DNA of 9,519 bases, taken from contig JACQLL010000009.1 of assembly GCA_016234025.1 (NCBI GenBank), positions 1 through 9,519 of the forward strand, written 5' to 3'. Positions 1 through 5,199 of this stretch are shown here, in pieces (position 1 is the stretch's first letter; the number at the start of each line of letters is the position of its first letter). Source of the stretch: Candidatus Pacearchaeota archaeon. Lineage in GTDB: Archaea > Nanobdellota > Nanobdellia > Pacearchaeales > GW2011-AR1. Below the pieces are notes generated by a model. The model had not been told where the DNA came from. It searched no databases and was given only the letters and a program-made list of their open reading frames with translations. Position numbers and translations under genes: made by a program.

Positions 1-430
1 GATTATGTCGAAGTGTTTGACAAACCTCGCATCTCAAGAATGCAGGCAAATGCATTCTTCACGACCGTCAAGATTTGAAAAATCATGAGGCTTTAGTGCG
101 AGGAACACTTCTAACATGTCAAGAACTCTCCATATATAGTGAACCAATTTAATTTCTCGGTCGCAAATTGGTCCCCTAAATAGTCAACCAACCGAAACTA
201 ACCGAAGAACTTAGTTGGTTGACTATAGGTAGGTGGCATGTCGAGTTCTTGAGCATATCCAAGATGCTCTTCTCGGTTTGGATGGTCAAAGCATCTTGGT
301 GTCCAAACAACAAGAATTCTCAATCTGACTTTGCGTCGAATTCTTGACTGCACCCAAGAACCGGAAGTTCTTGGTGAGTCCTCGCAAACTGCGGACTTTA
401 GTCCGCAGAAAACAAAAAGGACTTTTTGAT
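1..430. repeat. Gene-free block of nested inverted repeats (possible structured RNA)
   Basis: No credible gene was found here. The stretch is packed with inverted repeats: 11-17/104-110 stacked with 25-31/97-103; aagaatgca 36-44/51-59; accaattt 143-150/165-172; a 13-bp pair 180-192/214-226; tcaagaactc 119-128 with 243-252, enclosing the previous two; ccaagatgc 259-267/291-299; caagaattc 311-319/338-346; ccaagaac 354-361/367-374; and ctgcggac 389-396/401-408 around a TTTA loop. The word CAAGAA and its complement recur in most arms. Two 11-mers, gctttagtgcg (90-100) and aagcatcttgg (289-299), occur again at 2692-2702 and 2714-2724. It could be a multi-hairpin non-coding RNA, or a cluster of decayed palindromic repeats. 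No match to RNase P RNA, SRP RNA or tRNA was recognised. The block may continue left of the window. Confidence 0.6.
409..428 (-). terminator. Likely U-rich terminator of rpoN
   Basis: Just downstream of the rpoN stop, read on the minus strand, a short palindrome (arms 413-418 and 423-428, loop 419-422) runs into a T-rich tract of the tttttgtttt type. Archaeal termination usually depends on such T-runs. The GC hairpin at 389-408 follows and could add a boundary. Confidence 0.4.
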
Positions 431-436
431 TTAGAA

Positions 437-634
437 TTATGCCTTCTTGAACTTTGTTATTTCCAGGAGCATATCCGCGTGACCGAGCAAAGTCGCTCTG
501 CAACAATATCTCTCCAAACCAATCTCTGTCAGGACTTTACCGGCGTCCTCGCCTGCCTCGACGCGCTTCTTGTATTCTTCCCAAAGGTGTCCAAGCGGCT
601 TGCCACATCCCATGCATCTAACCGGAATTATCAT
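437..634 (-). CDS. rpoN: DNA-directed RNA polymerase subunit N (Rpb10 homologue)
   Basis: This encodes a 65-aa archaeal RNA polymerase subunit, the counterpart of eukaryotic Rpb10. It sits in the platform of the enzyme and helps hold the Rpo3/Rpo11 assembly to the large subunit. The zinc-binding site is complete: C7-x-x-C10 near the N-terminus and the adjacent pair C44-C45 in RYCC. The start MIIPVRC and the central AGED-x-GKVL stretch are also typical, and length matches the family. The residues after the CC pair (RATLLGHAD) are a little unlike the usual RRMLLTHVD pattern. The ATG at 634 is set by the conserved N-terminus and by a TATA box 22-29 nt upstream, implying a leaderless mRNA. It stands alone here, not beside the ribosomal protein genes it accompanies in many archaea. 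Confidence 0.96.
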   Translation of the reverse strand: MIIPVRCMGCGKPLGHLWEEYKKRVEAGEDAGKVLTEIGLERYCCRATLLGHADMLLEITKFKKA

Positions 635-655
635 GACAATGAATGAAAAAATTGG

Positions 656-663
656 TATTTAAG
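656..663 (-). promoter_or_regulatory. TATA box of rpoN
   Basis: On the minus strand the sequence reads CTTAAATA, 22-29 nt before the rpoN ATG, a position that predicts transcription starting at or next to the start codon. No Shine-Dalgarno motif lies between. Confidence 0.6.
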
Positions 664-705
664 GTTTTCGGGAATGTGTTGTGCGTTTTAAAATAAGTAT
701 ATAAT

Positions 706-1119
706 TCAACTTATTCTTTTTACCTGATTACTACTTCTCTGATTTTTGATAATTTCTTCAACTAACTTATTATAAATAGGCTCTACATCATCTATAATCT
801 TTCTAACTACCTCTTTTTTTAGGTTTGCATCATATGTTAGATAAGGAATATGTGCTATATCATTTCTCATCTCTTTTAGATTATGTAAAACCAACCTTTC
901 ATTTTCATTAATTAGAGGAGTATTCCAGTCATCAGGGTAACAGACAAGAGAGATTTGTTTTTTAGGAATTGGTTGCCCCGCAATCCAGTCTATTAATAAC
1001 CCTAATGGTAAATTTTGCATCTTTTTCACTTCTACTGCTTTAAAACTTTGAGGAGGTTTTGGTAATTTTTTGAGTAATAGTCGATAAATTTCAGATTGAA
1101 TTAGGCAAGTTAAATGCAT
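706..1119 (-). CDS. HEPN-like domain protein, C-terminal part (137 aa)
   Basis: The 137-aa frame carries R85-N-D-I-A-H90, matching the Rx4-6H signature of HEPN domains, with the usual polar residue after the arginine. It is followed by a long charged helix ending near VEPIYNKLVEEI, as expected for the last HEPN helix. Many HEPN proteins are RNases in toxin-antitoxin or antiviral systems, where this R and H act on RNA; others are non-catalytic. The N-terminal residues (MHLTCLIQSEIYRLLLKKL) look like the middle of a helix, and the reading frame continues upstream across a single TAA into the 57-codon frame at 1126-1299. It is therefore probably the larger piece of a broken gene, unless translation starts at 1119. 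The DNA is visibly richer in A+T than its neighbours, which may indicate transfer. Family assignment rests on one motif plus helix pattern. Confidence 0.55.
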   Translation of the reverse strand: MHLTCLIQSEIYRLLLKKLPKPPQSFKAVEVKKMQNLPLGLLIDWIAGQPIPKKQISLVCYPDDWNTPLINENERLVLHNLKEMRNDIAHIPYLTYDANLKKEVVRKIIDDVEPIYNKLVEEIIKNQRSSNQVKRIS

Positions 1120-1125
1120 AACAGC

Positions 1126-1299
1126 TTAGAAATATTGATTTGATTGAAAATTTATTTCTATCTCATTCATATGGACATAACTTGTACGAGGGTTATCCTT
1201 AAGAATATCCGATTCCATCAAAACATCCATAAAAAACTTATAATCTTTCTTTAGCATATCACTTATCTTCCCTCGCATCATCCCAAAAACAAACGACAT
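1126..1299 (-). pseudogene. 5' piece of the HEPN-like gene, separated by one in-frame TAA
   Basis: A 57-codon open frame starts at ATG 1299, 18 nt after the stop of the diadenylate cyclase gene, and ends in TAA at 1126-1128. Two codons later, in exactly the same frame, comes the ATG of the HEPN-like frame (1119). Read through, the whole would be about 197 codons. The last residues before the stop (MNEIEINFQSNQYF) and those after it would form one continuous segment leading into a helix, so a nonsense mutation or a sequencing error in one gene is the simplest explanation. Alternatively it is a separate small protein translated with the downstream one; I recognise no family for it alone. TAA recoding is not expected in archaea. 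Confidence 0.5.
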
Positions 1300-1317
1300 T
1301 AAAAATCTTCTTAAGAT

Positions 1318-1950
1318 TCACGTCTTCCTGCTGAATCTTTTGTGAATCTTCCTGCCGACGTAATAGACCGAGCCGAAGATGACAATTCCAGGGACGAGGT
1401 AAATTCCCAAGCTTGGCACGAGAAGCGAGGTGCCGAGAGCGCCGAGAGTTCCTGCGCCGAGAGATTCCAAAGCATTAACTGCCTGATGCACAGATTTCTC
1501 GACGTTTTTCTGCATCGCGTCGATTTGCATAATCATCTTTCCGTCTTTCAATATTCTTACTTTCTTATCTTCCTCTGAAACAAGAACGACAAGATTGTCG
1601 TCTTCCGCTGCGTTCAAACCGGCGCTGTGTCTTGTGCCGAAATTCCGGAAAACTTTGCCTCTGTTTTTTATCATCGCCCCGTACGCCTTCATCTTGCCTT
1701 TTTTGTCCATCACAACTGCGCCGTCCATCAAGGCAAGCGACTCCAAAAGTTTCGGATTTTTCAAAACGTTGAAGGACTTAACTGACTGTGCGACAAGCGT
1801 ATCGTAATCTACGTCTCCGACGACAAAAAGAGCTCCTTCTCCACGTTTCGCAATTTTCAGTCCAACATTAATCAATAATTCCTGCAATTCCTTAACATTA
1901 TCTTTTTTCACATTACTAAAAAGCCATATCTCTTTAAATATCTTTTCCAA
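1318..1950 (-). CDS. DacZ-like diadenylate cyclase domain protein with C-terminal membrane segment
   Basis: The protein (up to 210 aa) contains a DAC (DisA_N) domain, which condenses two ATP into cyclic di-AMP, a second messenger tied to osmotic and potassium homeostasis. Visible motifs are the core strand ALFVVGD (40-46), the metal-binding DGA (76-78), the phosphate-contacting GTRHSAG (105-111) and VLVSEED (122-128). The bacterial RHR motif is RHS here. After a short helix, residues about 165-198 are hydrophobic with glycines and prolines (LLVPSLGIYLVPGIVIFG), followed by a basic tail, so a membrane anchor or hairpin is likely. The longest frame starts at TTG 1950; a GTG at 1911 (codon 14) lies 20-29 nt after a TATA-like box and would leave the DAC domain whole, so the true start is uncertain. 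The broken HEPN-like gene follows after 18 nt. Confidence 0.85.
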   Translation of the reverse strand: MEKIFKEIWLFSNVKKDNVKELQELLINVGLKIAKRGEGALFVVGDVDYDTLVAQSVKSFNVLKNPKLLESLALMDGAVVMDKKGKMKAYGAMIKNRGKVFRNFGTRHSAGLNAAEDDNLVVLVSEEDKKVRILKDGKMIMQIDAMQKNVEKSVHQAVNALESLGAGTLGALGTSLLVPSLGIYLVPGIVIFGSVYYVGRKIHKRFSRKT

Positions 1951-1981
1951 GCTGAACTGGAAAAGTTAAAATAGTATTATT
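1931..1981. promoter_or_regulatory. Divergent promoter region, dac-like gene / DUF2238-like gene
   Basis: Two A+T boxes are visible. On the minus strand TTTAAAGA (1931-1938), inside the longest dac frame, is 20-27 nt before GTG 1911. On the plus strand gttaaaata (1965-1973) is 22-30 nt before ATG 1995. A minus-strand alternative for TTG 1950 would be the weaker taatac-type stretch at 1974-1981. Placement is by spacing only. Confidence 0.4.
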
Positions 1982-1994
1982 TCCTTTTTTAACG

Positions 1995-2603
1995 ATGGAA
2001 AAGGAGGAATTTTACAGAAAGATAAAATCGAAGAGAAGAATTGTCGTTTTGGTCGCAATACTAAGTGTTCTCGTCCTCTACATATTCAGAACAGAATACT
2101 CTCTTATCAGAACTATCGGCGTCATAGGGCTTCTTGGGCTTTTTCATCTCGCCGACTTCCTTTTTGAACTGGACTTTGAAGTCAAACATTATTTTTTCAT
2201 AATATTAATAGCCATAATAAGTTTCCCGCTCGGCTCTCTATATTTACTATATACTAACTTTGATAAATTAATGCACTTCATTGAACCAATTATGTTATCC
2301 TCGATAATAATATTTATGGTTTCAAAATTGAAAATAGAATTTAAATGGAGATTGCTTTTTGTTTTTTTCATTGTCGTCGGGCTTCTCGGAATGTTTGAAA
2401 TAGGGGAATATATTTTAGATACTTTCTTTGGATTTAGATTACAGGGGGTTTATATTTATGAAACCACCGGTAATTTCTATCTTTCACAGAGTAAAATAGA
2501 TGATACAATAATTGACATGACCCTCGGAATTTTAGGAACCGCTTCTTACATAGTTTCGGTTGCTCTCCTCGGTAAAGAAAGAAAAAAATTATTCAGAAAA
2601 TAG
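1995..2603 (+). CDS. DUF2238-like multi-pass membrane protein
   Basis: This 202-aa integral membrane protein has about six hydrophobic segments (near 15-31, 38-56, 65-86, 96-110, 119-134 and 173-193). The conserved acidic and histidine positions resemble the DUF2238 (YjdF-like) family: D90-K-L-x-H94-F, G-x-F-E135-I-x-E138-Y, an L149-Q-G segment, and D169-D-x-I-x-D174-M-x-x-G near the last helix. The role of that family is not established; clustered D, H and E residues near membrane faces hint at ion or metal binding but this is inference. The ATG at 1995 is preceded by an A+T box at 22-30 nt. It is divergent from the dac-like gene, so the two could share regulation. Its stop codon abuts an inverted-repeat block. 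Confidence 0.65.
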   Translation: MEKEEFYRKIKSKRRIVVLVAILSVLVLYIFRTEYSLIRTIGVIGLLGLFHLADFLFELDFEVKHYFFIILIAIISFPLGSLYLLYTNFDKLMHFIEPIMLSSIIIFMVSKLKIEFKWRLLFVFFIVVGLLGMFEIGEYILDTFFGFRLQGVYIYETTGNFYLSQSKIDDTIIDMTLGILGTASYIVSVALLGKERKKLFRK

Positions 2604-2730
2604 TTTCTTGTCAAGAACCGACTACTAGGGTCGGTTGCGTGTATAGTCCTCAAGAACGCTGGAAGTTGCGTTCTTGAGGTGCTCACTCTGCGCTTTAGTG
2701 CGGAGGGTTCACGAAGCATCTTGGCATCTA
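2604..2730. repeat. Second inverted-repeat block, related to 1-430
   Basis: The spacer between two plus-strand genes holds, in order, a palindrome ttcttg-t-caagaa (2605-2617), a 7-bp hairpin aaccgac/gtcggtt (2616-2622/2630-2636), a perfect 12-bp hairpin cctcaagaacgc/gcgttcttgagg (2648-2659/2668-2679) and an 8-bp TTTA-loop hairpin with two G-T pairs (2686-2693/2698-2705), then aagcatcttgg (2714-2724). The CAAGAA hairpin followed by a CTTTAG hairpin repeats the order at 354-408. Two 11-mers are shared exactly with the first block. It may be a dispersed structured repeat, an RNA processing or termination element for the upstream gene, or a small RNA. No protein frame is plausible here. Confidence 0.6.
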
Positions 2731-2734
2731 AAAC

Positions 2735-2742
2735 TTTAAAAA
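2735..2742 (+). promoter_or_regulatory. TATA box of the 178-aa gene
   Basis: TTTAAAAA lies 21-28 nt before ATG 2763, the spacing seen at other starts in this window. A second A+T motif (ctatataag, 2752-2760) is too close to the ATG to serve a full-length mRNA. Confidence 0.5.
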
Positions 2743-2762
2743 ATCTAAAGTCTATATAAGAT

Positions 2763-3299
2763 ATGTTATCCATAACAAAAGAAGAGTTAGACAAATTTGA
2801 TTTTGAGATATTGGATGATTTGCAGAACATACGTTGGAGAGAGAGGGCGGGGACGACAATCATTGCAAAGTCCGATGATTCCGGAGTATATTCTCTCGTC
2901 AGGGCAAGAGATGTCAAAGGTAATTTTTACAGCGACCCCAAAAGAAGAATGTCTGACAAAGCCAAAGGAGACCGGGACATAAACGAAATTTTAACCTATG
3001 TCTCAACCATCGAAGATTTGTTGGACGAACTATCAGACCCAAGATGGCACGGCGTCGGGAGAGAAACAAAAGATATTCTTTTCAGAATTGCGCGGACACC
3101 TCCGACAGAAAGAACAAAAGAATTAGAAAACAGCGCATGGGAAATGATTCACGACGGCAGATACGACAATGAAACAAAAGAGTGGTTAGAGTTGGCTTAT
3201 GACGGCGCGACGCTTGCGCATGTTACAGGAAAGCCGGAGAAATTTACAAAATATAATCCAAACGCAGTTTTTGGCAGGGCAGAGTCTAATCAACTTTAA
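2763..3299 (+). CDS. Hypothetical 178-aa soluble protein
   Basis: I do not recognise this family. The product is charged, without membrane segments or signal peptide. Residues 1-30 form an acidic N-terminal part (KEELDKFDFEILDDL), residues 31-62 look like short beta strands (TTIIAK, VYSLVRARD), and 72-150 are predominantly helical with aromatic positions W95, W126 and W141. A stretch GVGRETKDILFRIARTPP (97-114) is the most distinctive. No cysteine occurs, so no zinc site. The ATG is supported by a TATA box 21-28 nt upstream. The 3' end overlaps the convergent Trm5-like gene by 14 bp. Codon use (AGA arginine, ATA and TTA common) matches its neighbours, so the gene appears native. Confidence 0.75.
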   Translation: MLSITKEELDKFDFEILDDLQNIRWRERAGTTIIAKSDDSGVYSLVRARDVKGNFYSDPKRRMSDKAKGDRDINEILTYVSTIEDLLDELSDPRWHGVGRETKDILFRIARTPPTERTKELENSAWEMIHDGRYDNETKEWLELAYDGATLAHVTGKPEKFTKYNPNAVFGRAESNQL

Positions 3300-4053
3300 A
3301 GTCAGCTCTGTAACGATATTTCTTGACGCCGACCTCGCCTGCTTTCTTTATTTTTAGAAATTTAATTTTCTTTTTCGCTCTCTGCGCCTCTCGCAAAATT
3401 AATTCTCTCAACTTTTCTTTTTCTTCCTCTTTGTAGAATCCATAATAATGGATGACTCCTTTTTTCTTTATAACTTTAAAAGCAACGTCGAGAAAACTAT
3501 CTTCCAGATTAGGCCGCGCCATAATTATCCTGTCGAATTTGTCTTTAATTTTAGACGCAACTTTCCTGACGTCTCCCTGAACAACATAAACGTTACTCAA
3601 TTTATTCCTCTTCACGTTTTCTTTTGCGTATTTATTACACTCTTTGCTTAACTCAATAGAAAAGATTTTCTTTGACTTGCCGAGTTTTCCAATCACAATT
3701 GCAAACGGCGCTACTCCGCCAAACATGACCAAAACTTCCTCGCCCTTCTCAACTTTCAAAGCAATTTCTTTTCTTTCCGTCGACAAACGCGGCGAAAAAT
3801 AACAACTCTCGACATTCAATCCGAAAACGCAATCATTCTCCCTATAAATCGCTTCTTTTGTTTTTTCCCCTGCAGTCCATTTAGTTCTCTGTTTTCTCAA
3901 TCTTCCTTTGAATTTGCCGGATTTCTCTAAAATAGTCCTGACACTTTTGTGTTGTTTCAAAAATTCTTCAGCGATTTCTCTCTTCTCTTTCTGTTTCATT
4001 TCGCCGGGAAATTTCACAATCGCGATATTCCCGACAACATCGTAGTTTGCCAT
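3286..4053 (-). CDS. Trm5/Met-10-like class I SAM-dependent tRNA methyltransferase
   Basis: The 255-aa protein resembles the Trm5 family, which transfers a methyl group from S-adenosylmethionine to N1 of G37 next to the tRNA anticodon; relatives act in wybutosine synthesis. Visible features in order: N-terminal strands DVVGNIAIVKFPGE (5-18), the linker motif YFSPRL (85-90) with STERKEIA, SAM motif I MFGGVAPF (110-117), acidic IEL (133-135), QGD (159-161), the catalytic-loop strand DRIIMARP (174-181), IHYYGF (201-206) and a C-terminal RYRADFKVD. Full archaeal Trm5 is about 330 aa; the N-terminal D1 domain that checks the tRNA elbow appears absent. The catalytic-loop position usually reading NLP or NPP reads ARPN here, so exact specificity is uncertain. 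The ATG follows a TTTAAACA box by 20-27 nt. Confidence 0.8.
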   Translation of the reverse strand: MANYDVVGNIAIVKFPGEMKQKEKREIAEEFLKQHKSVRTILEKSGKFKGRLRKQRTKWTAGEKTKEAIYRENDCVFGLNVESCYFSPRLSTERKEIALKVEKGEEVLVMFGGVAPFAIVIGKLGKSKKIFSIELSKECNKYAKENVKRNKLSNVYVVQGDVRKVASKIKDKFDRIIMARPNLEDSFLDVAFKVIKKKGVIHYYGFYKEEEKEKLRELILREAQRAKKKIKFLKIKKAGEVGVKKYRYRADFKVD

Positions 4054-4137
4054 AACCTACAGAGTGAAAAATTGTTTAAAAATGTGTTTAGTGAAACATT
4101 TATATATCCTTTTCCCCTGAAAAATAAAAGAGGCAAA
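4054..4137. promoter_or_regulatory. Divergent promoter region: Trm5-like gene and 82-aa membrane protein gene
   Basis: On the minus strand TTTAAACA (4073-4080) is 20-27 nt before ATG 4053, fitting a leaderless start. On the plus strand TTTATATA (4099-4106) is 32-39 nt before ATG 4138, predicting a leader of roughly ten nucleotides that contains AGAGG (4129-4133), a possible ribosome binding site. This is the one start in the window with both a leader and an SD-like motif. Confidence 0.55.
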
Positions 4138-4386
4138 ATGAGGAAAATACTTGGCTACATCTTTTCGATACTAGGTATTCTTGGGGTTGCAGGGACAGCC
4201 ATTCCCGAAGCCAGAACGCTTTTTCCGCTGCCTCCTGAAATCAGCGACACGATTCTTCTCGTCATCTCAATAGCCTTAATTTTAGTCGGGATATTTATTA
4301 TCATGAAGACAGGAAAACGAAGAGGTTCTGTCGAACTTCCAATCTTTCAGGGAAAAAACGTCGTCGGTTTTAGAAGGACGAAGTGA
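4138..4386 (+). CDS. Small two-helix membrane protein (82 aa)
   Basis: The product has two hydrophobic helices, about residues 5-22 and 38-56, joined by a proline- and glutamate-containing loop (IPEARTLFPLPPE). A basic cytoplasmic-type tail (KTGKRRG) precedes a C-terminal strand-like motif LPIFQGKNVVGFRR. I have a general impression of similar small proteins with a P-I-x-x-G-x-x-V-V-G-x-R-R tail in related archaea, but cannot name a family or a function. The open frame extends much further upstream with other start codons, but those would lie inside the divergent gene; ATG 4138 is chosen because of the SD-like AGAGG and TATA box just before it. It is the only member of its transcript that can be seen. 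Confidence 0.65.
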   Translation: MRKILGYIFSILGILGVAGTAIPEARTLFPLPPEISDTILLVISIALILVGIFIIMKTGKRRGSVELPIFQGKNVVGFRRTK

Positions 4387-4450
4387 ATTTATAATTCGTC
4401 TCTTACTATTTGTCTTTCTTGCAGGGAGTTTCTTTATTTATTCTCCATTT

Positions 4451-4503
4451 GGGTTCAATACCCCGCAGCTTGCTGCGAAGAAGCGAAGCGACGATGGGAT
4501 CGC
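4451..4503. repeat. GC-rich hairpin element, possibly a decayed dispersed palindrome
   Basis: The 195-base spacer 4387-4581 contains no gene. Its middle is strikingly richer in G+C than its surroundings: ggg-ttcaata-ccc (4451-4463), cgcag-cttg-ctgcg (4464-4477), the direct repeat gaagcgaagcg (4478-4490 area) and gcga...tcgc (4488-4491/4500-4503). The left arm CCCCGCAG with loop CTTG looks like half of a CCCCGCAG/CTGCGGGG palindrome whose right arm has been altered. Copies elsewhere in the genome would be needed to call it a repeat family. A TTTAAATA box on the minus strand (4524-4531) points toward it. Confidence 0.4.
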
Positions 4504-4581
4504 AAAATTTTAGGCAATCTCTTTATTTAAACACATAAAGATAACCTTCAAATATTTCTATGCTGTTTCACAACAATTTAG

Positions 4582-5199
4582 TCAAGCCGCTTTCCTTAAC
4601 TTTTCTTTATCGAAATTAACTTTGATAACATTCGCTGATCTGTCTTTGACATCGTCATATCCATTCTCTCTTGCTTTCTCGACGCTGATTTGATGCCATG
4701 GTTTGTGTTTCAGGCCAAGTTTCTTTTCGGTATTGTAGACGACGTCGCTTACCATTCTCTTCTGGATAATTCTGCTTAGGCCTTCATCAACTAATGTGAA
4801 ACCCGGAATGTAACTCACGACTCCTTCGAAAATATTTTTCATTGAGTCGATATAGTTTCCTGTTCTCGCAGCATAAACGATGCTGTAAGCTTTTTCAGGA
4901 ATTTGCGCAAGTAGATTTATGAACTTGCCTCCCAAACTTCCGACGATATCTCCTGTCGCGAGCCACGCGTCTGCCGTGTAACCGACTGCGTGTCCGGCGG
5001 AACTAATCTTATGAGTCAGGCCTCCGAGATATTCTTCATATCTGTCGAATGATTCGTTGACACTTTCCTCAAGCGCACTTCTATATTCGGGAGTTCTCTC
5101 GATTGCTTCTCTGATATGCGGCGCGCTCACTAAAACATAATCTTCCAGCCCTTTCTTTGTTTCAGGCATTTTTCTCACAAGGTCTCTTAAACTTTTCAT
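4582..5199 (-). CDS. Hypothetical 205-aa protein with hydrophobic central segments, last gene of CBS operon
   Basis: No family is recognised with confidence. Residues 1-60 are charged and helical (LEDYVLVSAPHIREAIERTPEY). Residues about 66-111 are glycine- and alanine-rich and weakly hydrophobic (AVGYTADAWLATGDIVGSLG, then INLLAQIPEKAYSIVYAAR), and 122-140 reads IFEGVVSYIPGFTLVDEGL. These segments could be amphipathic helices lying on or in the membrane. The tail is charged and soluble. The ATG overlaps the stop of the CBS-domain gene as ATGA, so the two are probably translated by coupling and act in one process. The product may be an effector or membrane partner governed by the CBS sensor, but that is inference from position only. 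Confidence 0.7.
   Translation of the reverse strand: MKSLRDLVRKMPETKKGLEDYVLVSAPHIREAIERTPEYRSALEESVNESFDRYEEYLGGLTHKISSAGHAVGYTADAWLATGDIVGSLGGKFINLLAQIPEKAYSIVYAARTGNYIDSMKNIFEGVVSYIPGFTLVDEGLSRIIQKRMVSDVVYNTEKKLGLKHKPWHQISVEKARENGYDDVKDRSANVIKVNFDKEKLRKAA

Noticed and set aside
1..430. CRISPR array or RNase P / SRP RNA
   Set aside because: Repeats are inverted and unequal rather than regularly spaced direct repeats, and I could not find the conserved cores of RNase P RNA or the SRP S domain.
198..506. 102-codon open frame on the minus strand
   Set aside because: It overlaps rpoN in another frame and runs through the hairpin block; composition is not protein-like and no promoter precedes it.
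344..646. 100-codon open frame on the plus strand
   Set aside because: It lies opposite rpoN, which is certain, and begins inside a hairpin arm.
1126..1128. Pyrrolysine-type or other stop recoding in the HEPN-like gene
   Set aside because: The codon is TAA; pyrrolysine uses TAG and no recoding signal is visible, so mutation or error is simpler.
3949..4137. Upstream extension of the 82-aa membrane protein
   Set aside because: It lies opposite the conserved N-terminus of the Trm5-like gene and precedes the TATA box and SD-like motif.
4448..4466. tRNA T-arm-like gggttcaatacccc
   Set aside because: The stem is only three base pairs and no D-arm, anticodon arm or acceptor stem can be built upstream.
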